DNA of 26,215 bases from Saccoglossus kowalevskii (Eukaryota > Hemichordata > Enteropneusta > Harrimaniidae): the NCBI RefSeq assembly GCF_000003605.2, contig NW_003109087.1, positions 179,592 to 205,806 on the forward strand, given 5' to 3'. The translations under genes and the position numbers were made by a program. Below the pieces are notes generated by a model. That model ran no database searches. It was given only the letters and a program-made list of their open reading frames with translations, and was not told the origin of the DNA. Positions 9,230-20,058 of this stretch are shown in pieces. Positions within the stretch are counted from its first letter, which is position 1. Each line of letters opens with the position of its first letter.

Positions 9230-9906
9230 CTCCCGCTCGTCTACATACACATACACACAAAACACATTAAAAACCCATAGGGATAGGCTCTCGACCTTCC
9301 TGTATCGCCACACCCGGGACGCTCTCGGAATCTCCATGGTGCACACCGCCTCTCCCGACCACCCTGTGCCGCCTATTACAAAATCACCGACATTTGCGAT
9401 CGTTCGTTGCCTATACCCGACGTTACCCTGTCACCTACACCCGTTTCTGGCATGGCGTGGTGCACACCATTTGCGACTGTTTTTCGCCTGCAGCCGACTT
9501 GACTCTGTCACCTACACCCGCTCCCGACATCGCTGTGGTGCATACCGCCTCTCCCGACCTTCATGTACCACCACATCCGCTCCCTGTTTCTCCATGGTGC
9601 ACACCGTCTCTCCCAAGCGCCCTGTATCGCCAATTACTAAATCCCCGGGTCTTACGGTGGTTTACCGCCTACACCCGACGTTACCTTGTCACCTACACTC
9701 GCTCCCGACATCTCCATGGTGCACACTGCCTCTCCCGACCCCCCCCCGTGCCGTCTATTACAAAATCCCCGCCATTAGCGATCGTTTATCGCCTGTACCC
9801 GACCTTACCCTGTCATCTACTACCGCTGCCGGCATCTCTGTGGTGCACATCGCCTCCCCCGACCTTCCTGTACCGCCCCACCCGCTACCGGCATCTCCAC
9901 GGTGAT
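9230..9906. repeat. GC-rich minisatellite, about 60-bp base period
   Basis: The landmark GGTGCAC/T recurs at 9339, 9459, 9537, 9596, 9719 and 9842, with a broken copy (GGTGATC) at 9901. Spacings are 120, 78, 59, 123, 123 and 59, i.e. roughly one or two units of 60 bp. Recurrent blocks are CTCCATGGTGCACACCG, CCTCTCCCGACC, CCTGTACCGCC, TATTACAAAATC and TCACCTACACCCGCTCCCGA. It is far richer in C than the surrounding DNA. The period is near a multiple of three, so two overlapping frames stay open (9222-9905 and 9394-9921); these are not credible genes. It abuts repeat copy B. Confidence 0.85.
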
Positions 9907-9914
9907 CGCATCAG

Positions 9915-10627
9915 CGACTAAAGCGTAATTACGGCCGGGGCATGGTCGGTAGGTCCCGCAGATAGAGTAAGTATGTACTATCAAAGAGATTGGTACAAAT
10001 TTGCAAAACTCACATTGTAATCTTATACCTCCGACCAATATGCCGAACAATTTATTTAACATACATGTCAGAGTCATTTTTGAGATACATTATGAGCCAA
10101 ATAAGGTTGCATGTAAGTTTCAGTGTATTGGATACGATATGCTGCAAATAATTTTATATTGAATTCGCATAAATATTACCCCAATTCAAAGCATGCATAC
10201 TATACAAACGCAGAAAACAAAATTATCGCAAATGATTTCGGATTTCCTAAAAATTAGCCCGAACTCAGAAGTGCGTTGAAACTGCCATCCAACGTGTACG
10301 AAAGTACATCTTATTCCTGGTGTTGGGGAATTGCAAAGCTAGTAGTGAAATATGTACAAATACAATGAAATTGTATATGTTAACACATATAGCTTGAATA
10401 TAATCGTGATATGTTTGCTAGGAGTCATTGTTTCCAGTACATGTTTATCGGTGATATACTAGAGCATATAAGGATTACTGTGTACACACTGTATATTTCA
10501 TTCAGCTGACGACCACATAGAAAAACGAAATAAATACAAGTTATGCCGCATGAGGGTACGATGATTATACATACGCCCGCTAGTGTCAAGATTGTAATAT
10601 CCGGCCACATTTCAATTACCGACCGTT
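9915..10627. repeat. Dispersed repeat copy B
   Basis: Direct-orientation copy of 7651-8417, beginning CGACTAAAGCGTAA and ending AATTACCGACCGT. Shared blocks include GATTGGTACAAATTTGCAAA, GGATACGATATGCTGCAAAT and GATTTCGGATTTCCTAAAAA. End motifs GGTCGGTA (9944-9951) and TACCGACC (10617-10624) match copy A. Copy B lacks the 55-60 base block of copy A near its right end and has its own insertion after GTGATATACTAGAGCATATA. Confidence 0.75.
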
Positions 10628-10629
10628 TT

Positions 10630-12409
10630 AATGTTTAAATAGGCTCTCTCTCGCCCGTAAAAAGCACAGAGAAATGCAACAAGATAGTTACACACCAAAA
10701 CTAACATTAAAAACCCAATGAACGAAATTGGCTGGCGGAGCGTCGTGACGTGTTGCCAGGAGTAGACATAAAAACGGAGTCTAAATGAAGCAATTACTCT
10801 CACGCTATTACGACAATGATATAGTCAATTACTGTGACGAGTCGAATCATTGCCTCCTAAACAACATCGACGGTGTCGGACGTCTTAATAAATTAACCTG
10901 CGAAAAATATGTCATGCTTGAAAACCCAATATAAAATAATATTAACTGTGCTTTGAAACGTCAATTTAAATTAAACTGGCCGTTGTGTGTGTTTGGTTCA
11001 TACGCCATTGTATAAGTCTTTAAAAGAAACGGACCGCATAACTCGCTTGACTGAGCGTCTTGTATTACGTGTCACGTAACTGTTATTGTTTTGTGTTCTA
11101 CGTCGTTTTGATAGGTGCTTACTTTGCCGTCGTCGCAAGTATTGTTACCTGTGTAGACATTACAACAGTTTGCAAATAGATACGGTCTTTGGGTCACAAA
11201 ACACCACACAGTAGCGTGCACGTTGCTTGGTGTTCAAGTGGCTGAACGACTGCGATCTTAAATACAACCGCTGCCAGAGCGCCGTTACGTGTTATCGGTA
11301 CATTCGAGGGAATGAGGCCAAAAACAACTCACAATGCACATTGTTTTCCTCCTGAATTGTACCAGTAATAGCTATAGCGCTTTCATTAACGGTGTAGGCG
11401 TGGTGCCTATATACCAGTCATGAAAAGAGACAAGATCCGTATTCATATGCAAATAAGCAATCACCTGGTGACGGTATATGAACAATGTAGCGCCGTTACT
11501 TGTTATACAAGCCAACTATATCACGCTGGGTAAATCGGTCATTCCCAAGTGTGAGCTACGTGAGGAAAGACAACACTTCAAATTAATTGTGACGGTAAAT
11601 AGGAGGCGGACAACTTGGAATATAACATCGGAGCGACCTTCATCGAGGTAAATTAGAAAACATCGGGTGTTTATACTGGGAGTGCATTGTGATACCACGG
11701 AGATAACCTTACGTTTATTTTGTGAACGACCGTCGCGATGACGATGTCTGAACTGAATGCTTGAATGATTTTACTGCAGCCTTTTTTTCTAATCAATTCT
11801 CAATTACTTCTCTGATGGGGTTGCGCCATAGACGAGTAAAGAAATCTATAATCTGTATTGAAATTTACTTTTTTGGCATTATTCACTACTTAACGCATGG
11901 GTGCGAGTTTAGCGCGTTTGTTATAAATGTTTCAATTCGTATCACTGATTTTACGTCCCTCGAGTTTAAAAGTTCGAACATAGATGATTATTCTGTTCTT
12001 GGGGTATGGGATAACAATACTGTTGTGATCTTCTATTGTGTCTTTATGTACATCCCTATTCAGTCGTCTTGTTATTGTTATCGAAAGGACGTTGTATTTG
12101 TCAGTGTACACTCAAACAGTATCGGCGTTATCTCGCGAACAGTTGCTCAACCAATTTGGCAAATCTCTCCTAATAAAACGATGTATTCAACATGATAACT
12201 AAACTATTTGTAGCCACAATACGCAGCCATGTAGTATCGCGCGATAGCGACAACGAAATCATTTTTTACAGGTCACTGGTGGCTCATCTGTCAATGTGTG
12301 CGCCGAGTCTTGACAACGACCAGAAAATTAATAACCGCGTTACTCGACACCGAAACTATGTCACGTAGTTTTTGAAATCTCTTGACTTATTGATTATTTT
12401 TATTTGCAG
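10630..12409. other. Upstream region of the ZU5-Death gene, no gene seen
   Basis: No conserved coding sequence is found. A short motif GCGCCGTTAC(G/T)TGTTAT occurs twice (about 11279 and 11491). An octamer-type ATGCAAAT lies near 11448 and a TATATA near 11408. A 144-codon open stretch at 11761-12195 has no recognisable domain and no methionine at its nominal start. The promoter of the downstream gene probably lies somewhere here but cannot be placed. Confidence 0.45.
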
Positions 12410-12540
12410 AACACCGCATGGGCAAATTCGTTGATCGGATCTTGGCTATGTATGATCACTATTGAAGCATGTCATTGCCATTGTCATTGTCAAGTGCAAG
12501 GGAAAATTAACTAGTAATTGGTCGATTAATCGTCAACGGT
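12410..12540 (+). promoter_or_regulatory. Likely 5' UTR exon part with a small upstream ORF
   Basis: A strong acceptor (TTTTTATTTGCAG, ending 12409) suggests that the first coding exon begins at 12410 after a 5' non-coding exon. Within it, ATG at 12418 opens a 15-codon upstream ORF (MGKFVDRILAMYDHY) ending at TGA 12463-12465, 75 bases before the main start. An in-frame stop at 12508-12510 precedes the main ATG, which supports the start at 12541. The upstream ORF could lower translation of the main frame; this is inference. Confidence 0.45.
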
Positions 12541-15500
12541 ATGGAACCCAGTGTTGTCTCCATTAGGAGGACTAAACGGGAAACTCCACAGCGAGGTCAG
12601 AATGGGAGGACGTTCAGTGACGACGACTACATTCAACTCGGCGAACAACTACAACAGGTACTGTCTCTGATCGACTCTGCTACTATATTCGAAAAGCAAA
12701 CTTTACATAGCAAAGGAGATCGCCATCAATTCTTTTTAACCGAGGAAGAAGCAAATGACAGCAACCCAAGTGTGTCGGATGGGCAGACACAAGAAGAAAA
12801 GCAATTAGAAGTTTTTGATCCCGTGAAAGCCGCAGCGCAAAAACCACAGCGGTTGCCATGGAAACAGAAGAAGGATTATCGTCGAGAAAGAGCGCAGATG
12901 CACGAAAAACATCGGCAGACGATGCTGAGACTAGTCGAAGAACTGAACTGGAAGATGATCACAATTGAAAGCAAATGGGAAGACTTTTTGAGTGATGATT
13001 CGGAGGATTTTCTTTCTGGCATGAAAACAGCGATACAATCGAAACGAAGAATGATACTGGGAAAGCGTGTCGAGGCTGTGTGGGAAGTGACTAGGTGTCG
13101 GGATAAACTACAAAAGATGCGAGACAGAAGATCGCTATCGCTGAAGAAATTCGAGAGTATTTACAACGATATATACGGTCTCAGGGACGGGTTGAAAGCC
13201 GAGTTGGTTCGATTAAGGAAAGACCTCTCGAAACATGTTGGTTATAATAAGATCATGAAAGAGATGGACGGATGGACAAAACTTATTAAATACAGCAAAC
13301 GAAACAGACGGGCCATCGTAGTACACGGCCAGATAAGAGATGAGGTTCCTGGTAACAAGGGTAAATGTGGCGGCATCCTCAGCGTAGTGGCCTTTTCTAT
13401 TGAGAACGGCAATAAGATTCTACAACAAATATCCAACGTCTGGTCTTTATCCGCATTCTTCCCAAGACAGCTGAAATCAGGTGAGTACTTGTGTACGAAT
13501 CGAAGTAACACAGCGTGAGCCACCTCTACCGTCACTCCTGTTGTCCCCAGTACAAGTTCTAGGAATAATATATAATTATCCCGAGGAAACCAATATCGGG
13601 TGTAGTTTCCTAAATTTTTTTTTGTATATAGTACTCCAACTGATTATTTTATTAGATTGTAGTAACATGAATTGCCGGCTGTGAAGCATTGCCCTATTTG
13701 ATATAATCTCACTACCTGTTGCTAGGAAACCAACTACTAAATATCAATTTAACATATGATCTTTCCATACGTAGAACAACATTCACCTCGTACAATCGAA
13801 GTTCAAAAAAACAAACAAATGTGGCATTCCTTTTATTTAAATATTTCAGAGAGAATTACGGAGGAAGTTGACGGACAACTTGTAGATGTACGGAAGATGT
13901 CTAGGCCTTCCGACGCTACGTCAGAACGCGGCGACTCGGTGTCACAGACCGAACTACTGGCCGTCACGAACATGAATCGCAGTGGAGGCTTCATGAGTAT
14001 CAAAGACAGTGGAGTGTACCTGTTTGTGCCTATACAGAACAATTTTCAGGAGAGTAAACGAGAAATATTTGTTGCCCTGGATACTGACTCCCAAAACGTT
14101 GCGTCATCCGGCACGATTGGCAAAGGTCATATCACCGTCTCACCCATCGTTCGCATTGGACCAATCGGCATCAGCTTCAGTGAGCTTGTAATTGTGACCC
14201 TTCCTCACTGTCTAAGTGATCCCAGTAAATGGAAAATGTGCATAGCAATGAAAAACGACTCGGTCACGGGCGAGCAGAGTAAATGGCAGTTGATGAGCAT
14301 TGATGAAGTACAGTTGGTTGTTCGCAATCACGATGCAGTGGCATTTGTAGGCAAGGCAGGTAGCTACAAGCTCGTTGCAGAACCAGCGTTATCCGGGGGC
14401 CACTCACATAAATCAGTCTGTCTTGGTACGTTTTATTCGCCAAAGGAGAGGACGCACGATGCAGGGTACTCAGATTTCCGCTTGCATGTATGGAATAATA
14501 CTCCAGCAAATACCAAAGTGAGTTAGTTGGTTTTATTCTATTGAAGACTGGGATCATTGACCTGTAATTGCATTCCTGTATGTCTAAGAATTAAATGTCA
14601 TTATCTGCCATGGATATTATTATGTTCACTCGATTCATATAGTACGCCCTCTATGGTAACCTCTGTTTTTAATTTTGTTTTTCTTTGGTGACACGATGAA
14701 AACAAACTGCCTTAGCCAACAAGTATATTTATCATTGCCCTTCATTTTCTCAACAATGAAATTATCTCGATTTACTGAATATTGTATTAGCATAATCCTT
14801 GTTAACAAATTAATAACAATTATATGTAATTTTCAACGTTCTCCAGGTTGTCCAATTCTTAGAACACCAGCAGTTCGAAGGAGTCATGGCACAATCAGGA
14901 TCCATCATGCTCTACGCCAAAGGAAGTGACATCAGCGCCACAGTGACTGGCACTTCGATTGACTGGGATGTATGTGAAGACAGTAGAAACCTGGTAAGTC
15001 CGCGCACAGGGATCATCGCCATTCAAATTACACAGATTTGCACCACGGCTGCATTAAAAACATATGCCATACATTTGTTATGGCATGATACATGAGATCA
15101 AAGTACCAACACCTCTGAATCCTAAATCGTAATCGCTTGACGGCTACGATACATATGCGCTTCCCGCTCATGTCCCCATCATGTAACCACGATTGCACTT
15201 ATAAACACGTTTCAAATTATGGCTATCTTGACTCGCGTCGTAGTCTGCAAGCATTCACGGAGCATTATTTGAGTCTTATGTGAAAAACTATGATTTCCAG
15301 GATTCTAAAATTTCGTGGATCTGCGCGTTGCAATACTTTTCAGAATTAATAGCGAAATACATACGAACATTCACACAACCTGATGGTGAACCGAAACGAT
15401 CGGCGGCATTCCGACGTTCTTAAAAAGCAATGAAATTAGAACGTTCTTTATTTTCGACAATTCGGGCATCGAATATTTCATATAATTAATCCTAGACTCC

Positions 15501-16749
15501 AATAAATCTTTATGAATGATCTCAGCGTGCAACTTTAAATCTTGTCTAGCGACGGCGCTCGAGATCTCTGTTATACTTTCACTTATGCTCAGTGCGCCCT
15601 CTGGTGATCAAATCATGAACCTGGTTCAAACAATGCCAATACATCGTGGGTGATCGTTTGGTTAATTACTTGCAAAAAATATGTGCATTATTTGCGATAA
15701 CTATTGTATAACTTGAATAAATGTTAAAATTACAGCGATTCGCTTTATCGAAAGTGTGGCCGATGACGGACACGGCTGGATATTATCAGCGGTTTGAAAT
15801 GAGAAACACACTAGAGAATGGTGAAATGGGCGATAGAAGAGTATATATGGTAGCTAATCAAGAAAAGACACCATTGGCAGCCACGCCCATGTTGCTGAAG
15901 CACCAGGAATCTCCCAACGCAGAGGTAAAATAATATACATAGCTTTATCTTTACATGATTTGAAAACGTTCGTTGATGCTGATTAAAAATAACTTGAATA
16001 CGACGTTCTTTTATTGACAGAACAATACTAAGCCACCCGAGAAGGACTCCAGGGAAAAAATTGTACATTTTCTTCAATCGAGGCCGCAAGTTTGTTTCAA
16101 ACGAGAACTAATTCACGTGATACCCGAGAAGAAGTTCCACGAGCTTTGTAATAGCTTAGACGTGAACAAAGATAACGTGCGTGCGGCAATTCCTCCTGAT
16201 TGGCGCGGTGTAGCCTTAGGGTACCATTTGGATCTTCTTAACATTGTGTCGTGGATCGAAAGCAGGTCAGACCAGAGTCCAACAAGCGTTATACTAAACT
16301 ATATCATTTCCGAAGGTTTTATCGCTGAGAAACCCACTTTGGAAATTCGTGATGACATCTTGGATATTTTCAATTTAGTTCATGCGAACGAGGCTGCGAA
16401 CGTCATGGAAGAGCTGACTGTGTTATCAGGGGATAACGTAGACACTGTAGCAGGGATTTTAAAAGATGTGTGGGAAACTGTGAAGGAGAATCTGTGCGTC
16501 ACCGCGGAGGTGGATGAGAAGAAGGCGGACGTTGAAACCACGGAGACGGAGATCGACAGTGAGGCCGAGGACGAAGAGAAACCGGAAGACGATGCAAGTA
16601 CAAGTGCAGCGAAAAATGTGCTGCGAACGTGGATGACACAGAAATCGGCCAAGAATGAGCGCCCCGCTTTGGTAGATTTACTGAAAGCAGTGGAGAAAAT
16701 CAATACTAGTTTAAAAGAGACTATCGAGAAAGAATTGGAAATCGTGTAA
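12541..16749 (+). CDS. Coiled-coil, ZU5-UPA-Death domain protein (890 aa, 5 exons)
   Basis: Exons 12541-13480, 13850-14517, 14847-14993, 15736-15924 and 16021-16749 join in frame (phases 1, 0, 0, 0) to 890 codons plus TAA. Residues 1-313 are charged and predicted coiled coil (about 100-235). ZU5 spans about 358-480, with a SPIVRIGPIG block and VTLPHC at 429-434, as in UNC5 proteins. UPA follows (about 497-648, with FRLHVWNNTP and DWDVCEDSRNL). The Death domain is about 685-778 (FHELCNSLDV, DWRGVALGYHLD, ILDIFNLVHANEAANVM). An acidic tail with a Glu/Lys helix ends the protein. ZU5-UPA-DD modules occur in UNC5 receptors, UNC5CL, PIDD and ankyrins and act in signalling complexes. With no signal peptide or membrane segment, this one should be cytoplasmic. 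DTHD1-like or UNC5CL-like are the closest identities I can propose. The start has G at -3 and +4. AATAAA lies at 16864-16869. Confidence 0.9.
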
Positions 16750-16863
16750 TTCAACATATGAATCAGTAGTTGATTTGACGTAGATATACTCGACTTTTTA
16801 TTAGCTTTTCTTCGACTAGTATACAGTCTCTTGTTTGTTTGTTTTTATGTGTTTTGCCAAAAA

Positions 16864-16869
16864 AATAAA
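16864..16869 (+). terminator. Polyadenylation signal of the ZU5-Death gene
   Basis: A canonical AATAAA lies 115 bases after the stop codon at 16747-16749, followed by a GTGATGTGAGTGT stretch that fits a downstream GU-rich element. Confidence 0.65.
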
Positions 16870-16879
16870 TGTGATGTGA

Positions 16880-19800
16880 GTGTATAAATGGAAATTTCGT
16901 AGTAACCCTGCTTTTGCCATTTATATTATTATATCATATTATTTTTATTGATAAAACACCAAAACACAAGAGACTATGCAACTTTAACCTTCCTCTATAA
17001 ACTTGAACTTGAACAATATGTAAGGCTCGAGCAGTGTAAAAAACAAATTATATACGGAATGGAAGGAATGTCCGCCCAACCAACAACATCATGACTATTG
17101 CAGAATTAATTGAAGACACGTGACCAATGTATAACCATTAAAGGCAGTATATGATCAGTCATTCACTCAAGGTCACGTGATTCAACTGAATACTAGTACA
17201 TCACTGTCACGTATAAATGAGCTCGCCGACAAAATCTGTCCCGTTGCCATGACAAACAGACTAACGAAACAATAAAACCACGAGTTTGTTTGACCAAACA
17301 ATTGTGTGCCGCAGAATCAACCACAATAGTGAAACGCCGTGAATGAATGAACAAACGGGTAACAAAAAAAACTATTCACAGCAAACTAACTGAAAAAAAT
17401 ACAATACTGGAAATACAAATAATATAGTGTATATAAAAAGCATGTACAATGATTTCTCGTGACGTCGAGTGGTAGAACCTAATCTATGGGTCAAAGTTCA
17501 TGTTACGTTATTTTAACTAACTGCAGTGTACACGTACTACTTAATTATATTATCAGTTTGTACTATTCGGTATCGAAATAAGCAGAGTTGTGGTATTCTA
17601 CAAAATATAGTTACATATTTCTGTTTATATTATCCCACGATCATTTTTAACTATGATACCGTGTACACAGGGGTTGTTTATTAAAAGGCGACAGACACGT
17701 GTGTGAGTTTTAATCTTGTTGAAATGAATGCCATGCTCATTGCGTTTAAGAAACTTACAACGGATTGTAGTTTACCTATATAAACTGTTTTTGTGTACAC
17801 TTTGATCTGTGCAATAGTTATTCCCGTGGATGTGTGCTCATTGTATTGCGGTAAATTTATGACGCATGCGTGGTGCGACGACCACCGCTATTAAAGCTGA
17901 AATTTATAGTCATATAATGAAGACTTTTGAAGTTCATGATATTTTCCCTCATTTATTAGACTTCTCAATTATAATATTATTAAAAATTTTAAATTTCCGA
18001 CAAGTAAAATAAATATGATTAAATAGCGCTCACTGGACGTCGTAAACACTGTGTGGTATTTTCTGAAGAGGAGGGAAAAATTCATCAAACATATAATGAT
18101 AAGTTTATTCAAAACATTGTAAGCTGTTGCCACCATCGTGCGCACCGCGTCGTGTTCGAAGTGCTTCCAACGCCGAATGTTAAAATAACAGGGACACGTA
18201 CATATTGGGCTAAATGTAGTGAGCGAAATTCGCATAAGTCAGCGAAAATTTGCACAGTTTATTGTGCGATTGAAATGTCTAATACTTTCTGACCTTGACG
18301 CAGAACTGAGGCAATTACAGAATTCTCCTGAACAACATAGGTATTCCATTCACACATAATCAATGGCAACGTCTCGTTGCAATCGCATTTTGCATAATGT
18401 TGAACATGTACAACGAGATGGAAGATTGTCTCGGAAATCACCTGCTAACAGTATGATTAAACGGCAAGATTCAGATTATTAAACTTTCCTTAACCTAACG
18501 GTTTTCAATAAGACGGATTAACAAATATCCAAACGAAAGACCGTGACAGTACAACATTGAGTAGGGTAATGCGTGTGATGCATTGTGGTGCCGCGGTGTG
18601 TGTGTGTGTGGGGGGGGGGGGTATTTTACCAGCAACGTACTAGTACATAGCATCACAGCTCAATGTTTTCAAAGAACGATTAGTTAACGTTGACACGAGA
18701 ACACTTCAGGAAAATTGTTTATTTAACCAATTCATCGCATGGTAGGCATGGTACATCCTAAATCGATATATGACAGTTCTTCTTTCAGAGTTTAAATTAT
18801 CGTAATTAGCGACGAGAGCGAGGCTGCGCAATAAGAACAAATATGCAAATGAACAAATGATACAAGACAAGACGCTGTGATTTAATTAGAATAACTCACA
18901 ACTCATGTATACTCATACTAGTATTCAGAAACAATTTGTCAATTATTAACAAAACTTAGCATGCTAACACTTGACATTGTAACTGATGACATTTCCGTTT
19001 TTTGTGATATTAATAACAATGCATGGCACAGGGTGTTGAAATATACATGGTCTGACATACAGTGGAGTCATGATCCAATTAACGTGACACTAGCCACATT
19101 ACCTTTAACTATTCACTATGGCAACAGCCATGGACGGATTACACTGGCGTCGTGTCACACGAGTTTAAATGATAGATGCTGTGCAATACATGTTCATTTC
19201 CAATTTGCAGTTAAATTAAATTGCTTCTCTGTAATAGATGCCCCTTTATCAGCATGCTGCAATTGAAAACATGAACTGTACATTTCATTCGTTTGAAACC
19301 AAACAACATTCAAGCAATTATATTCAAACGTGAAATCGAGCCTCATTTTCCATTTAGCTAACCAATTTCTGTTTTTGAATATATATATTCTATGAGATAA
19401 GCATTCATAATTCAGAAGCTAAATAACGAAATCGAATTTTATATCTGTTAGATTGAAATTCCGACTGAAATGTAATAGTCCATGGATGTAGGTTACCTCC
19501 ATGTTCAATGTGAAATTGATGACATTGACGATCTCCATGTCATGAAATTATATTTTGTTTACACCTCAGATTATCCGATCATAATTTCACAGTTGATCAA
19601 GTCCGCATACACATAGGCGCAAAAAAGCAATTCTGTGATCAATGCCAAGACGTGAAATTCCTTCATCAGATATATAAATAAATTTATGACTGATTTGAAT
19701 GAAGCCTTTATATTGTGTTAAATGGGTGATAGCTTCATTTGTTCTAACATCAAACAAACCGTCAAATATATATATAACATTACCGAAGCAAAGCTGCTGC

Positions 19801-20040
19801 ATCGGGTTGCCACGGGAATAATCTCATACATGGTCGGCAGTTATTAGATTAATTGTCATATTGTTGAAAAATACACAGAGGAATTTAATGAACGTGTTTT
19901 ATAGACGGAGGCAGTATAGCAATATATACCAGTATACCAATAACACGATACAATCGCATGGTATACATGTCTTCATCAGATTACGGTTCAGTTGAATTAA
20001 ACACGCGAAGAAAATCATTTGGTGTCAGTTTACAGACTCA
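16880..20040. other. Intergenic region, no gene seen
   Basis: About 3.1 kb of A+T-rich DNA with no recognisable exon on either strand. The longest open stretch (18961-19266, 101 codons) has no domain or splice context. It holds two CACGTG E-boxes 55 bases apart (near 17118 and 17174) and a GT-repeat/poly-G tract at 18595-18621. The promoter of the sulfotransferase gene is presumably in the right-hand part. Confidence 0.5.
18595..18621. repeat. (GT)n microsatellite followed by poly-G
   Basis: GTGTGTGTGTGTGTG runs directly into a run of about 12 G. Such tracts are length-polymorphic and error-prone in sequencing. Confidence 0.9.
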
Positions 20041-20051
20041 CGAGTGGCAGA

Positions 20052-20058
20052 ATGAAAG
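20052..20058 (+). CDS. Gal3ST exon 1 coding part (7 bp)
   Basis: ATG AAA G followed by GTAAGT. It supplies Met-Lys and the first base of Gly3, spliced to GA at 20170-20171. A at -3 gives a good start context. Easily missed by ORF finding because only seven coding bases are present. Confidence 0.75.

Noticed and set aside
9222-9921. Two overlapping open frames of 227 and 175 codons
   Set aside because: They lie in the same GC-rich tandem array in different frames. Openness is explained by a unit length near a multiple of three, and there is no domain or start context.
11761-12195. 144-codon open stretch upstream of the ZU5-Death gene
   Set aside because: It starts with TTG, has no recognisable domain, and shows base composition like the surrounding non-coding DNA.
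13756-13849. Coding start upstream of the ZU5 exon
   Set aside because: A strong acceptor (ATATTTCAG) ends at 13849 and joins exon 1 in the correct phase, so 13756-13849 is intron.
16117-16749. Separate gene starting at GTG 16117
   Set aside because: The frame is continuous with the acceptor at 16020, and the upstream codons (16021-16116) join in phase 0 to the UPA exon. It is the last exon of the ZU5-Death gene.
18961-19266. 101-codon open stretch in the intergenic region
   Set aside because: No similarity I can recognise, and no splice or polyadenylation context.
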